DNA of 64,000 nt from Apostichopus japonicus (GCF_037975245.1 NC_092562.1:30454054-30518053); one strand, 5' to 3'; positions 39,001-54,000 are shown, counted from the stretch's first letter. The notes: generated by a model from the sequence alone, not told the origin. Program-made: numbers and translations.

Positions 39001-42000
39001 TTCTGTGTTACTCTCACTAGTACTCTGGGCTACAATCACTAGAATTACCCTAAATTCATGTTTCTGGCTGTATACCAGAAATTGATAAAAACTCTTACCT
39101 CGGTAGGATGATTGCTTTCTCTCAGTGTCTCGATTAGCTCCTCCTTGGTGCCTCTCACTTTTATTCATATACAGAATCTGGCTGTCGATAAGTCAACTGA
39201 TGATACTCATACCTTGACACATTCTCTGTCTCTGAGTGCTGCTAGGAGCTTTCCAATGAACTAAAAATGAACATCTCACCATACACCAATAAACTGCTGA
39301 AATTCTAAAAAAAAATTCTTAATACTAACCATAAGGCATTAGCGAGATGGTCTCCATAAGCTCAGTATTCCTGATGGAGCAATTCACTTGCATGGCTGTC
39401 TCTAATGTTATTTCCACTACCTTTGTTTGTTTATAACTTCTTGCATCTTCATCAGCAGTAAGAAATGTACCAATAGGACTCAGTACCAAGTCACTCTCTG
39501 CTACCAGAGGGTTCCTAATAACAGTACAGGTCACATTAGCTGCTTGTCCAGAGTTCACTCTGACATATGTTAGGATGATGTTCCCTGCACCATTGTCTGG
39601 AATAAAGAAATTATTTCTGTGAAAATGTTTTCTTATGATGTCATCACTATGCTTAAATACCTGGCGACATGCAGCAGTGACTGTGCTACATTCATATTGA
39701 ATACTTACAGGACCAAAAATATCATGTGTTTTCCTAACGTTTGCTACAATAACAATATTTTTATTTTATTACCCAATTGCTTTTGTGATGCCACAGGCAG
39801 GGGAGGGAGGAGGTGGAAGGGCACAAGGTCCATCAAAATAAAAGTTCTGCACAATAGAGCATCCAAAATTTTGTGAAGCAAGGAAAAACAGCTCTCTTGC
39901 ACCAGGCCATCAACAAAACAGTATTGTACGGGATGCTGCTAACATTTCACAAAATTGTAAATAGGACGTGTGCACAATATTTTAAATAGTTCTGTACAAA
40001 TGATACAACATATCGCAGCAATCAATAAATGTTTCAAGGAAATTGGCTAGACTGGTTCTGACAGGGGAAGTAGAAAAGCGCAGCAGAGACAAGCGGAGAT
40101 GAGGATGTGTTTGGTCGGATAGTGACAGAGTAGATAAAGTTACAATTTAGCATAGCCAAAGTTAGGCCTAAGTTAGGCTTAATTTGCAGTAGACTAGATA
40201 GTCAATATCACAGGCTGTTACAAAATGCCAGTTGAAATTTGTGGAGGATCCTCAGCCCTAGTATCGTGCAAACAGAGCTCCAAATCCGCTGACCAAACTG
40301 CATTTTCTTGATGTACAATTTCGTTGCAGATGGCACATGTTACTTTACTTAACAATGGTAGCATCTTTTTGGTACGCTACACTCACGACAGGGATATACT
40401 ACCCCTGTGACACCAGGATACGAAGGCAAGCGTGAGTTCTGATATTTGCCATGTTAGATTTGGACATAGATAGGATTTATACCGCAAGTAATAAACAAAT
40501 CTGTTACAAGTAGCTTGACCTTAAACATTTTTCCATTTAATTATAGTATTTGAAATATAATTTTTATCTCAATACATTACATGTACTGAGATATTGTAAC
40601 AGTAAGTGGGACTCTCTCCTCTCTTAAAAATTTTTCAGCGTCTTCATACAAAGTTCTTTTTCTCTGGAATTTCCAGAGCAAGCATATATCATATAGGCCG
40701 ACAAAAGTTACTATTTTTTATTCAAGAATTTTATCTCATTCTATGACTTTTTCACCGATTTATGTCCAAATCGGCCTCAAAAACAGTTGTTGCGAGCCAT
40801 TTTTGCACACGCTCCGAAACTTGTGTTATTGCGCAATCGTTAAACACTTCGCAAAAGCGGTGAAAATGCTTTGTAGGAGCTTAGCCCATCACTATATTTT
40901 AGTACACTGCGGCTTGGATATCGTCTGAAAATCCATTTTAATACATATTCATAAAGCTGAAATCGAATTGCTTCAAGCAAAACTTTGAAGAAAAGAAGTT
41001 GAATATTCATTAAATATCTGTTTGCGACAATGTCGGACTCACAATGTGGATGAAATTCGGAAATTTCTTTGCCTCGGCTTGAAAAATAAAAACGAAACGT
41101 AAGTAAAATCCTTTTATCTTTCGAATTGCACATTTTCCGTTTTCAAGAAAGTACCACCTCCATCGTCTGGTCGATTGTTTAAAACAAGTTAAACAATGAT
41201 TTGAGGCCAAATTCGGAGCATTCTGGGTTGAATTAAGGTGACATTTTTAAGGTTTTACTTGTTAAAGGGCATCAATGTATCCTATCGTGGTTCATTGCAT
41301 ATGTACTTGTATATGCACGTTACCATAGTGTGTAGCCTATGGTTGTAGTTTTAAGTAGGCCGTGACTATACTTACGACTAGTCGTAACAATTAGTTATAA
41401 ACTATTCTTACGACATCGGCGAATTCATGCGAATTCAAAGTAAATAAAGCAACTACGCATGTAGTAGGTGTAACCCTAACTCTAAACCCTAAATCCAATC
41501 CTAACCCTAAACTTAACCCTAACCGGAAGTTATTGTTACTCCTGTCGTAAAAATAGTAATCCTAGTCGTAAACTAGCCACGTTATAGCAACTGCGCATGC
41601 GCAATAGGGAATAATTGTTACGACTAGTTGCAAGAATAGCCACTTGTTTTAAGTATTCTATAGTGCAGTGTATTCATATTACGGGACCGTGTGTTTATGA
41701 ATTATGATGTTTGCTTTCAAGACATTGTTTACGAATACAATGTCATTGCCTTGAATTTTGGAGGACTTAAGCACTTAGTAGTAGGGTAGTGATAGTACAA
41801 CTACACAATACTAAGCCTATGCTGGTATTATTAGTTTACTACTGACTAGAACTTAGTGTTTGCACGGGTTATCCGGGTACCCGCCCGACGCGATACTACG
41901 CGGTTCCTAATTTATTACCCGAATCCTATGTAGTGTGATTTAAAAAAAAAAAAGTGGCAAATTGACGGTTAGGCATATTTCCCATTGACTTAGTGTAGTG

Positions 42001-45000
42001 TTAGGCTACCATGTGGTCGAAGATAACAGCAATTACGAAGGTACCCGCCCGACGCGATACTACCCAGTTCTTAAAATATTACCAGAATCTTACGCAAATT
42101 GTGATTTTTTTTGGCAAACCGATGGTTAGGCAGATTCCCATTGACTTAGTGTGGTGTTAGGCTACCATGTGTCGGAGATAACAGCAATAACGAAAGTATT
42201 CCATCGATATCTTATAACTGTGTCACAATTTCAGCGGTATAGGCTACATTTCCCCGATTGACTTAGTGTGGTGTTCGGCAACCATGTGGTCGAACGTAAC
42301 AGCAATTATGAAAATACCCATGGATATCTTATATTACTGTGTCACAATTTCAGCGAATAAACAGATGGTAAGGCCTAGCTAGATTTCTCATTGACTTAGT
42401 GTGGTGTTAGGCTACCATGAGGAAGAAATTATTATTTATTCATTCGTTTATTTCATGGAAGGAAAGGCTGACAAGGAATTTTACGAGATGTTTAGATTAT
42501 AGACGGCATAACTAAACAAGAGCATCAATGATGCAGTATCTCAATACTGGAAGTTTAAATTTTGATTCCTAATTTCAAATCTTTGCTAGGCTGTCTCTAC
42601 AATTATCAATATCAATCATGGTACAACAAATATATAACTTGCATTTAAGCTACTTTGCCACGAATAGTCTCTGCAGGTTACACTTTTTCCTGCTAGTGAA
42701 CATTGCCTTTAGCGCTCATTGCCTGTTTGTCGAAAGAACGACGTTGCAAGGTTTAGTAATGTCATAGAATACCTAAGAACTTGTTTTTTATGTGGTATCC
42801 TTCATCTTGGGTCAGTCTCTGTTGGACATTTTGGTCATAGTTTGACGTCAATGACAACGGCCAAATTAGAAGAGGCGAAATCGACCATATTCTTGACGCC
42901 CGCCTTGAGAGCTAGGCCTATCAACCTACTGTATGTTACTGTAGACTGTAGTGGTGACTATCATCAAACCTGTGTCCACTTCCAAGTATCAAAACGACCC
43001 ACGTTTTTCCATCTCAATTTTTCTGACATGAAGATTTCATGGATTTATGACTTGGAAAAAATAATGTAAACAGATTACAAGTTTTTATTTGAAAGTGATG
43101 GGTGGCCTCCTCCTCCCCTCATAGCCACCTCAGTTCCTCTCCATTTTGTTATTTTATTTTAATTCTTTGTACATTTTATGTCAAACATCACAGGTTCAAA
43201 AGAAAGCTAAACATACTTCTTATAACCTTATACATCTTATATCCTTATAAATAAAACATAACCTTATACAATTTTTATAGTCTTATAAAAGTTGTAATGC
43301 TATGGCCGGCTCCTCTTTTATACGTACCCATCAAACAAACTTACCCTGGTCCTTCCTAGGAAAAGCTGTCCGAACACCAGTACAATGCTAATGTTGCTAT
43401 CACTGAAAGCCTAATAATAGTAATACTAGTACTAATAGGCCTAGGCTAGGCCTATATATTTTATGCATTAGGCCAATGCCTAAGTAGCCTTCAGAAGTAC
43501 AAAGATGTGTAAACGTAATTATACAAAAATACATGAAGGGCAATCGAACAAACTTATCATGGCCCTTGCTCTGAAAAGCTACCTGAACCCCAGTACTATC
43601 CTTAAATGTATGTTACAACAACGAAGGCCTAATATTAAATGCACTACGTAAAATTCAAAAGTACACAATATGTATATGTATTCAGCATGCAATACACTAC
43701 CTTGCGTACCTAACTACAGAACAGAAAATTGGTCGTGAGGGTAGCCATTTTCGTATATCTAACATGTAGCTGTCCATGAGTCATAGCCAATCTGCTATAA
43801 ACCAGACTTGGAGGCGGGGCTTAATCATCAAAAACGGACCTTTTTACTAAAAGTAGGGGCGGCAGCTCAGTGTTGTTTTAAGAAAGAAAAATCATTTAAA
43901 CATCAAATAAAGCAAATAAAAGCCAAAAACTGTCATTTACAGCTAGTAAAAGTTTTATTCATACCTACCTGTAAAAACAAATGGAAGATTAAAATGTTAA
44001 TAAAAAATATAATAAATAGGACCCTATTTTAGACGATACCACTGTTAAAAGACAATTTTATTCTATACTCTTTCATAAAACATTAAACTGCAGATAACAA
44101 ACCAATCGCTGAGAAGTAATATGTCACGTGCCCATAATAAACCATCGACATCGAATAATAATTAACAAATAAGCAGGAAAACGTGGGGAAAAGTTCCCTA
44201 CAAACAAGTTTCGGAGCGTGTGCAAAAACGTTCTGGTTCAATCGTTTTCAGTCCGATTTGGCCCGATTTCGACATAAATCGGTGAAAAAGTCATAGAATG
44301 AGATAAAATTCTCGAATAAAAAATAGTAACTTTTGTTGGTCTATATGATATATTCTTGCTCTGGAAATTCCAGAGAAAAAGAGCTTTGTATGAAGACGCT
44401 GAAAAATTTTTAAGAGAAGAGAGAGTCCCACTTACTGTTACAATATCTCTGTACATGTAATGTATTGAGATAAAAATAATAATCGCAAGTGGCTGTTTAC
44501 TAATCGTTCATGCCAAATGCGATCGTCAAATTTTGCGCTATCTTGCGGCTAATGCGAACCCTGGGCCTGCATAATAGATAGTAGTAGTAACAACTGTTTA
44601 CGAGCTAAATTGGATATTTATATGGTGTGATCAATAGACGTGGAGAGCAAGCATAAGCAGCGATGTTAGTAGTAATGTTAGTTATATGAAGTTATTAACA
44701 AGTTAATGAAAGAAACAATAGCAAGTAGAAATTATTGAGGAAAGTTTTAAACCTTATCTTACACCTACGTTTTTGAACATGAAAACATTGTCAATAGAGA
44801 ATATGATTCATTTATAATAGCATCCAATATGTCATTTCTTGAAAATCGTGATACTGGAGGGTAAACAATTTTTTCTGGGTATCCGGATAACCGACGGGTA
44901 ACGGCTCTCGGGTATCCGGTTCCTGTTTTTTTGACCCGTGTAAACACGACTAGAACTGTCACTGGTGGTTTTCAGCACTGGCAATACCTTTATGCCCAGT

Positions 45001-48000
45001 AGTGGTACATATAATAGTACTTGAAAATTAAACAAGCTTATATTAAAAAAATTACTGCCTTGGTCGGCGCTGGTTAGTACTAAGTATAGTTTTACTCTTG
45101 TGTGATTTTATCCGGTGTACCCAGATACATTGGCCCACCTGCTAATTCTGGATAAAGTCACTGTAGGCTACATTACACGTTGGTCGAGTCTGAGTGACAA
45201 GTTAACATTGGTTCTCTTCTTTGCCCAATGGATAAGTGTGCACTGAATTTTCGTACAGTGTTTGCAACGCATTTTGGCAGTATTCTTTTGTTTGTGAATT
45301 CATATTGCAGTTAATTTTTTGGGGGTTTTTGGTTGTGCATGTGCCTATTTCACTTTGTTTCGAAGTTCTTCACCCTGTAATGCTGTATGTTTCTGTCATT
45401 TTCAGAGAGAAAATGCATTTACAAGTTCTACTAACAACATGTCATGTAATATATGGGCTTGTTGCATTTAAAAGCAATGTGAAGTCATTCGTCATGTGAC
45501 TTTATATATTGTCTCCTATTATCCAACGTTCTGTTAACAATTATTTTTGTTTTCTTTCATTTTCAGGACTCTTTCTGCATCTGCAGGTTGGATTCTCCTA
45601 TGTGGGCACTTGGGATAATAGTAACTTTTGGACTTCTTAATTTAATTCAGTACTTTTCACGCAAATTCATTCATTGCCTTGATTCAATAAACTTTGATTA
45701 ACCTTGAAAAAACACATTCCTGTTGTATTCTTTTGCACTAAATCGTACATTCATATTCACCAGTGTGAAAAGAAATTAACAAGAAGTTCCTACATAAGAT
45801 GTACATTTCACGTATCCGAAAATACTTTTCAATTCATCACGAAGATAAGCTGATTGATGTCTTGGAACCTGATACATCATAAACTATATGACCAAAAAGA
45901 CCAACAGAGACTGACCCAAGATGAAGGATACCACATAAAAAACAAGTTCTTAAATATTCTATGACATTACTAAACCTTGCAACGCTGTTCTCTCGACAAA
46001 CAGGCAATGGGCGCTAAAGGCAACACTCGCAGGATGAAGTGTAACCTGCAGAGACTTTTCGTGGCAAAGTAGCTTAAATGCAAGTTCTGTATTTGTTGTA
46101 CCATGATTGATATTGATAATTGTAGAGACAGAGCAAAGATATGAAACTAGGAATTGAAATTTGAACTTCCAGTATTGAGATACTGCCTCATTGGTGCTCT
46201 TGTTCTATAATTGTCTTAACATACATCAATATATCCAGTACACTCACGGTAGAAGTTCAAAACAGAATTATCATATTTTTCAGTAACTTTTCATAGAGTA
46301 CTTTATCATCATACAGGTTAATACGTAAACTACATACTACCATAAACAAGAGTATGAAAGTAACATACCCCTTCACACCCCTGTTCCCATTTTTATGTAC
46401 TAAGATAAATTAAGATCATTGCTGGCATTTTATCTATCAAGCAGTAACCAGCTGCTTGTACTAGTTACCTTGATCACACGCTATCCCAGTCCAGGGTACA
46501 GCACACCCATTGACACAGTTAGCCTCAACTTCACTGCATGCATCCTCTCCAGGACAGGAACAGGGTAGGTTGCAGAAGTCACCATAATAACCAACAGGAC
46601 ATGGGCCATCTACCAGTAATAGAATTAGCAGTAATATACTTGAAGTGGTTATTAAAGTTATGACAATCACTGGTAACACCAATATGACAATTAGCTGGCA
46701 CTAACAGATTTAGAAACAGTTAACCTGAAATGATATTTTACCATCTTAACAGATATTTAAAGTTCTGAGACAGCACATGAGGTCTTTCACATTTAGTACA
46801 ATAAAATTAATTTCTATGCTTTGTGCCATATATAGACAAAGAAATATTTAAAACTTTAATATAATTACTAATGTAATAAAGTAATATGACCACTTCGAAA
46901 TCGATATCTTCACTATGACTCACTTAGTTTGAAATTCATGAGTCTTGAATTTTACTGACCCCATGACTTTTAAAACATGATGTAGGTACAATCTTAACAT
47001 GCATTCAAACAATGCATGCAAACAGTCAATACTTCCTCATAGTTAAAACAAAATTGAGCTAATTTGTACTTGGCATGTCCATATCATACTAAATTTAAAT
47101 TACAGCTTATCTTATTAGGCAAATTAAGGCAATCAACTTGAGTCTAAGCAATTTTCTTGACTTGAAAATAAGTCAACCAAACATTTTAGGTCCTTGCAGT
47201 ACCAGGGAGTTAGAATATATAGCTTGTAGCACTACAGTAGTACTAAAGAATTAGCCAAACTACCTTTGTAGCCACAAAAGCAGCAGCTTTGTCTATGTTC
47301 ACATGTATTGTTTAAGTTGAAACCTGTTAATACCTGTTAATACCAGTTAATACCAGTTAAAACCTGTTATTACCTGTCAACAAATACCAGTTGCAACAGG
47401 TACCTGTTAAAACCAGTTCAACAGGCATTAACTGGAATTAACTGGAAGTCCAAATGACATAATGAAAATACATACATTGACAGTTTGTTCCTCTCCAGCC
47501 ATCCTCACATTGGTTGTTTCCACACACACCTGTGTCTAAAGCACAGAGAGCGTTATCTGCACAATGACACTCCTGTTTACAATTAGCGCCAAACTTCCCT
47601 GTTTCACACTCTGGAAATAATTGAAGAAGGTCCAATGTAAGTCATGAAATTGCTGATGAAGTACTGAAACACGGTTGTGATATCAAAAACTAAAGAGCAC
47701 ACATTACAGATATGATCTACACTGCTAAAATAATCGCTCTGAGAGACCTGTAATGTGCAAAGTGATAAAATGTATACTATCAATGAAAGTCAACAAACTC
47801 CTACAAGGTACAGTACCTAGTCATAATAGTGACATTTCTTCCAATTTTACAGAATGGATAATTGGATGATCTCCCTTATTTCAAATATCAGGAAGCTGTC
47901 TCTACCAAAAAACAGAAGCCACAAATGGAGTCTATTGAATGATGACACCACTAACACCATTGAAACTATTGTCAGCATTGAAAGATAAACGGGAATAGCT

Positions 48001-51000
48001 CCTTACCATTTTACGACACATTAAAAATTCAGATAAAAAAGAGGATGATAAAAATACAATGTTATGACTTAACAATATGAATGTAATATCTTCCTTATGG
48101 GAAGCTTCTTCAAATAAAATATAAAGAGCAAATTCACTGTCAGAACCAAAATTTCAGTATATATATTACCATGTTTCAACAACAAAGAAACCAAATCAGA
48201 AAAAAAATTACAGTATATAAATTAAGTAATATGACATGTATGTTCATATCAACACATATAGCTTACCACATAACCTAACTTGACGATCATATGCCAAAAG
48301 TGTTGTTAACAACAGTTTTTGAGCAGCTCACACACGTTTCACTAACATGATTAACATTAATATTTCCAAATCGAAACATATATCAGGAAAATAATTAAAC
48401 ATGATACAAAGAAAGGAAGACCTCATCGATATAGAGTCTGTATCTACAGCCTATCATTTACTCTAAGCAATTGTATTGGTGACTATTCTAATAGACTCAA
48501 CAATCTGTTTGTCATAACTTATTATAAACACAGTAGTATTGATACCTTCTGTACAGTTTAGTCCTTTATAGCCAGCAGGACAGAAACAGCCAAGAGGATT
48601 AGGATAACAGATGATTGCACCCTGACATCCATCAGCATGGTCATCACCAGAATCATCACATTTATACTCAGCATTCTGACCAAAGACATTCCTTCCATGA
48701 ACTGTTGATGAAAATATGTTTGTTTTTATGTTATTTAGATCCTCCTGCAAGCAGGAACTTGTGAAGAAGCCATCATTGGCTTATCAAAGCCTCAAGCTGA
48801 CCGAAGTCAGTCTCTTAGAATTATATTTAACGTCCATGATTATGAATTGTCGATTGTCAACAACTTTGCTACTGGACGACAAAAACTCAGGACCTTATGA
48901 TTGAAGGCACCGGCATTAACCACTGAGCTAACTCTCCACTCGCCTTTGTAATATGGTGAATATACCATGCAGCTTGGTAGAGATGGTGATATCGTTGCCC
49001 CTGGGGATACTTACTTGGTAGGCTATTTCTGGAGCAGGCTTAATCCAAGAAGCTCCACTCAAACGTATACGATTGAAACATGATTTATTCTCTCCCTGAT
49101 ACAATAATAAGTTCAACTAAATGCTGTTAAATTTCTTGATGATATTGATTGGAAACAAGCAAATATAGGTATATATAATATGGCGGTAATATTGATTGTG
49201 AGCACTGGTGGTGGGAAGCCAACCCAAGTTAGCAAGACAAGATGTGCGAGAGCATTGAGGTCTTTAACGTTTTACTCCCAAGCTATTATGGAAGCCAATG
49301 AGCAGAATACCTCACCAGTTAAATGAGTAAGATATGAATTTTTCACCAGTTGATCATAGTGCAGTGTTATATTGTTTCAGTTTTGCTGTGTCACCATGAG
49401 TTGTACTTGAACACTGTCAATTATTATTAACTTAGTGTGAAAGAAATGTACTGTGGTCATTATACAATTTGGTTGTATTCAGAGCTGTCACAAACACTAG
49501 TATTGCTTGTTTGGTTATTGTATTTTCTTCTATGTATTTCACATTATTTTTGTGTAAGTGTGATTATCTGTAATATTACTGTATTGACTGAGACTGTTGC
49601 CCCTGGTGTGTAAGAAGGTTTGAATTTCATTTTGAAGAATTTCATGTTAGCCATTTATTCCATCTGGCATCACGATTCCGTGCAACATATTTTCATGTTT
49701 CCAAATTTGACCAAAGAGATTGTTTATTGTGTTTTGTCTGTTGACTTCAAGAATGGCTATCATTTTCTCCTGCAAAGCTTGTCTGGGAGAGACGAAGGTA
49801 CTTAAATCTGTAATATCTCTCGCTATCTGCGGTTTGCTTCACTAAAAAGCAGTAAAGTTAGAATTAATGTTGACAAGATTTCTGACAATAAATACCAGAT
49901 TTGTTACACAATCTGGCCGGAGACATGTAACCATGAACAGCTGATAAGATTGAGGCTCATTTAAAATTAATACTTAAAATACAAGTGAATGTCCCTTAAT
50001 GTTGATATTATTGACTGCCGCCAGCTGAAGATCAAACTTGAATTAGTACAATTAATCTTAGTAAACCATAACAAACATTGAGAGCATCTAGTTACATGTT
50101 TATTGATTGATTGATTATGGTATCATCCCTAACATTTCTTTACTACAAGAGGTGAAAGTGAAGAGCACATTATTTATCAGTGTTGATTCAGCATTTCTTT
50201 GCTAAGTACTGCTTGAGGGTAAAGGTACTAACAGTAACAGGAAAATCATGCATTGTTAATTGCTAAAAACAAACTTAGCTAAAAAACTTACTATTTTCAC
50301 AATTGTTTCCACTGAATCCAGGAGGACAAAGACACAGACCAGTTAAATCTGAGCAAACTCCTCCGTTGATACAAGGTTCACATGTATTAGTACAGTCAGG
50401 TGGACTCCACATGTTCTCTGGACATTCTTAAATGTAAAGGTGTGAAATATATATCAGTAGCATTGATGAATCAATTTGCAGAAATTAATTTAGTGCATAC
50501 ATTTTGTACTTTGTTGTTTTCATACATTTTGATCTTCGTGAAGTATTGGAAATACAAAGAATTTTCAGACCAAATCTTTTACAGACAACATAGTATCCTT
50601 TATGCAATACAAAGTTTCTCCAGACCTTAGCATGTTATTCACGATGTATAGAAAAATGTTATTGTATCCACTGCATTTAAACATATATCATGCTATCCTT
50701 GATGTAATACAACGGTTCTGAGCTACCAAATTAATCCAAACATAAGACATTCTGTGCATAATGTAATACAAAGGTTATACAGATCAATTCATAAACATCA
50801 TATCCTCCATGATATAACACAATGCCTCTACTGAAAAAAACATAAACATAAATCATGCTATCCTTGGTGCAATGCCAAGGTTCTATACAGACCACAATTT
50901 AAACATACAACATGCTATTCTTGAATTAATTCAAAGGATCTACAGACCGAAGCTATTTTAAACATACAATATGTTAATATACAAAGACTCTTCAGACCAA

Positions 51001-54000
51001 ATCTTAAACACATACATAACATGGTATCCTTGATGTAATACAAAGGTGCTACTGACAAAATTTATTTAAACCTACAACATGGTATGTGATATGAAACCTA
51101 TACAGATCTAAACATACATCATGCTATCCTTGATGTTATACGAAGGTTCTAGCTACCAAATTTATCCAAACATAACACATTCTGTACATGATGTAATACA
51201 AAGGTTCTAAAGATCAATTCATAAACATTCTACACTCCATATAATACAAAGACTACTGAAGAAACCTTAAACCTAAATCATGCTATCCTTGGTGCAATGC
51301 AAAGGTTCTATACAGACCGAAATTTAACCATACAACATGCTATTCTTGAATTAATTTAAAGGTATTACATACCAAAGCTATATAAACATACAACATGCTA
51401 TTATTCATGTAATGCAGACTCTTCGGACCAAATCTTAAACATAAAACATGTTATCCTTGATTTGATGCAAAGGGTCTACATACCCAAACTTAAACAACAA
51501 TATACTATCCTTGATTTATTTAAAAGATCTACAGACAGACCAAAGCTCGACAGACCAAATGTTAAACATACAACATGCTATCCTTGATGGTATGCAAGTC
51601 TCAAGGTGCTACAAACCAAATTTAAATAATTTGTTAACAATATGATTTTGTTAACATTCTTCTACCCAGTCAGCCTTATACCCTGACATTTTGCTGATTA
51701 CTTAATCTAGTTATTATAGGGTATCTGTATGATCCAAAAGAGATCCATTTTATATTTTAGATCTTGAAATCATGTTATGAGCAAAGCGTACTATACAAAC
51801 ATTCACGCATACACATGTTATTTGGATTGCATATCTTTATGAATGTTATCTGAACCAAATATAAGTAAACGAGATATGTACATTTAAAGAATTGTGTCAG
51901 TCATGAAGATGTCAGTATACTCAACAGTCAGTCTATAATGTTTGCCTATATACACATTTTAGTTATTTCAGTATCTCATCCCACACTACATTCTTATATG
52001 AAATACTTCACACAATGTACTCTTGTGGTTGTTACACAGTAGTTGGAAGTCCCATATTGTTCAGTTCTATATGAAAAAGGTCAGGAAGTCCTGTCTACTG
52101 CATGAAAAGGATTTATGAAGATAACTGGCTTGTATCCAACAGAAGCTTTTAGATCATATTGTATTGCAAACTTTTGACAGTGAGAACCACACTAGACAAC
52201 CATGCATGGCTTCGTCTTGACAATAATTCTGTTTATGTCACACATACTGCCTATTATCCTTCTTTGAATTCAATCTAGTAATTATATGGTATCTATTATG
52301 ATTCATGGCAGCAATGGCCTGTTCAAAATGTCTATCTTTATGCACACACAGAATGCAACCCACCTTTATGTTATAGCTATTAATTCTGAGTTTATGTAAT
52401 TAAATTTGTTTTTCACAAGAATGTGTTCATAATATTTTCATCTCTGTAATATTATAGTAGCCTTTACATAAACACATTTTTAACTGCTATAAGCAAGAGT
52501 ACAGCTGATTCCTTCTTCCTTACTATGCACTACAGTGGTAGCTTATACATTACTTCCTCGATTTTCTGCACCATATATTCCAATGTCTTGAGTTTGTGTT
52601 AGCAATTAAAGTGAGGATAAGGTGAAAGCAAATTTAAGAACTAAGAACTAATATATCTAAGACCTGAGTATTACTGACATCAATCTGTTAGCAACCGTGT
52701 ATTATAATGGTCTAAAACAATAAAATTCTTTTGTGCCTACAGTCATCCTCACATTAAAGATTACATAAGTTCTAATTGCATGCTTAGAAGAGCTCTCAGA
52801 CATGTATCACCATCTTGACATGATGACTGTATTGAATTATTTTCAACAAATCTCTAAGACGTGCATCCAAACTTCTTCCTTACGATTGTTTTTGTTTGTA
52901 TTGTTCTTCATTAAACATGTTTAATAAAGAACAATACAAACAAAAACCCAACGGAAACTGTGGTTCCCTGCAAATTTGGTTACAATCCTACTTAATGTTG
53001 TGGAGTTGTTGCGATGTAAATATTTTTACATTTTACTAGTGTTCGACCGATAATCGGTTAGACAATCTGCATCGGGCCGATTATCAGACAATCGGTAAAT
53101 AATCGGCATCGGCAAAATCCATTGCCCTACCGATTATTTGGAATCGATTATTACGTTCCACATAAAGGATTGTATTTTCCGCGCTTTTGATACACAACAA
53201 CCACAACGGGAGAAAATTTTTGATCATTCGATTCAATGCTATTCATAGCCTGGGAAGGTGCGCTAATCTACCGTGAAGCAGTATCGTTAGTCCTTAGCGC
53301 GAGTTTGTACAAATGCTGTTCGATTCACTATCCAGTTTTGGCAGTTAACATCATACAGTATACCCGCGTAACAACACAGAGTATACCTGCGATAAGCTTA
53401 GGGGGACGACGTATTTTTTTTTACTTCGCTTGTTGCATCTAACAAAACCATTTGTCATCATGTTAAACGATTGATAAGAAAGATTAATTGTCTATACTTA
53501 ATATAAACACCAAATCAATATACTTTTGAACCACTTTGGCCGTTTCACTGTAGGTGAAAACTGGAAAGTGAAAACAATAACATTAGGCTTTGTTCATTGT
53601 GAGAACTACGTACATTAGGCTAGTCTGGCTGAAGATCGGTTGAGCTATCAGAACTGTTCAGTTTGAAAATGCACCCAAGATTTTACAAATGGCATAAAAT
53701 GTTGAAATCAAGACTCCAAATACTCCTAAAATTTCCTAAACACGTTTGGTGACAGTCCTCAGTAGTTCTACTGCATTACAGTATTTTGTGATTATTTAAG
53801 CACACATTCTTACGCATATTTTTGCGAAAACCCTGAAGCAACTTTTTTCCCATGCCGCATGTACCATACGTGCTAACAGTAACTAAACTCCTTACCGCAA
53901 CCGACTAAAAGCAAGTCTGATTTCCAGTGACACGCGCGACAAAGTCAATGGGACTTTAGTGTGTGATTTCTTCGTTCAATCGGAAGTTTTACCGCGCAGA

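Larger units (their letters stand above)
41853..44948. mobile_element. hAT-like element without transposase
   Basis: The ends AGTGTTTGCACGGGTT (left) and the complement of GACCCGTGTAAACACG (right) form hAT-style inverted termini. ACTAGAAC flanks both (41845-41852 and 44949-44956), an 8-bp duplication typical of hAT. Subterminal tandem units of about 120-140 bp occupy 41955-42425 (TTGACTTAGTGTGGTGTTAG). No transposase frame was recognised, so it is probably a non-autonomous 3.1-kb element. Confidence 0.72.

Noticed and set aside
41471-41525. True telomere or chromosome end
   Set aside because: Short, degenerate and enclosed by MITE ends within a gene intron.
45536-45720. Plus-strand terminal exon with AATAAA near 45690
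   Set aside because: A splice acceptor-like TTTTCAG and CAATAAAC are present, but no open frame or upstream exon supports it.
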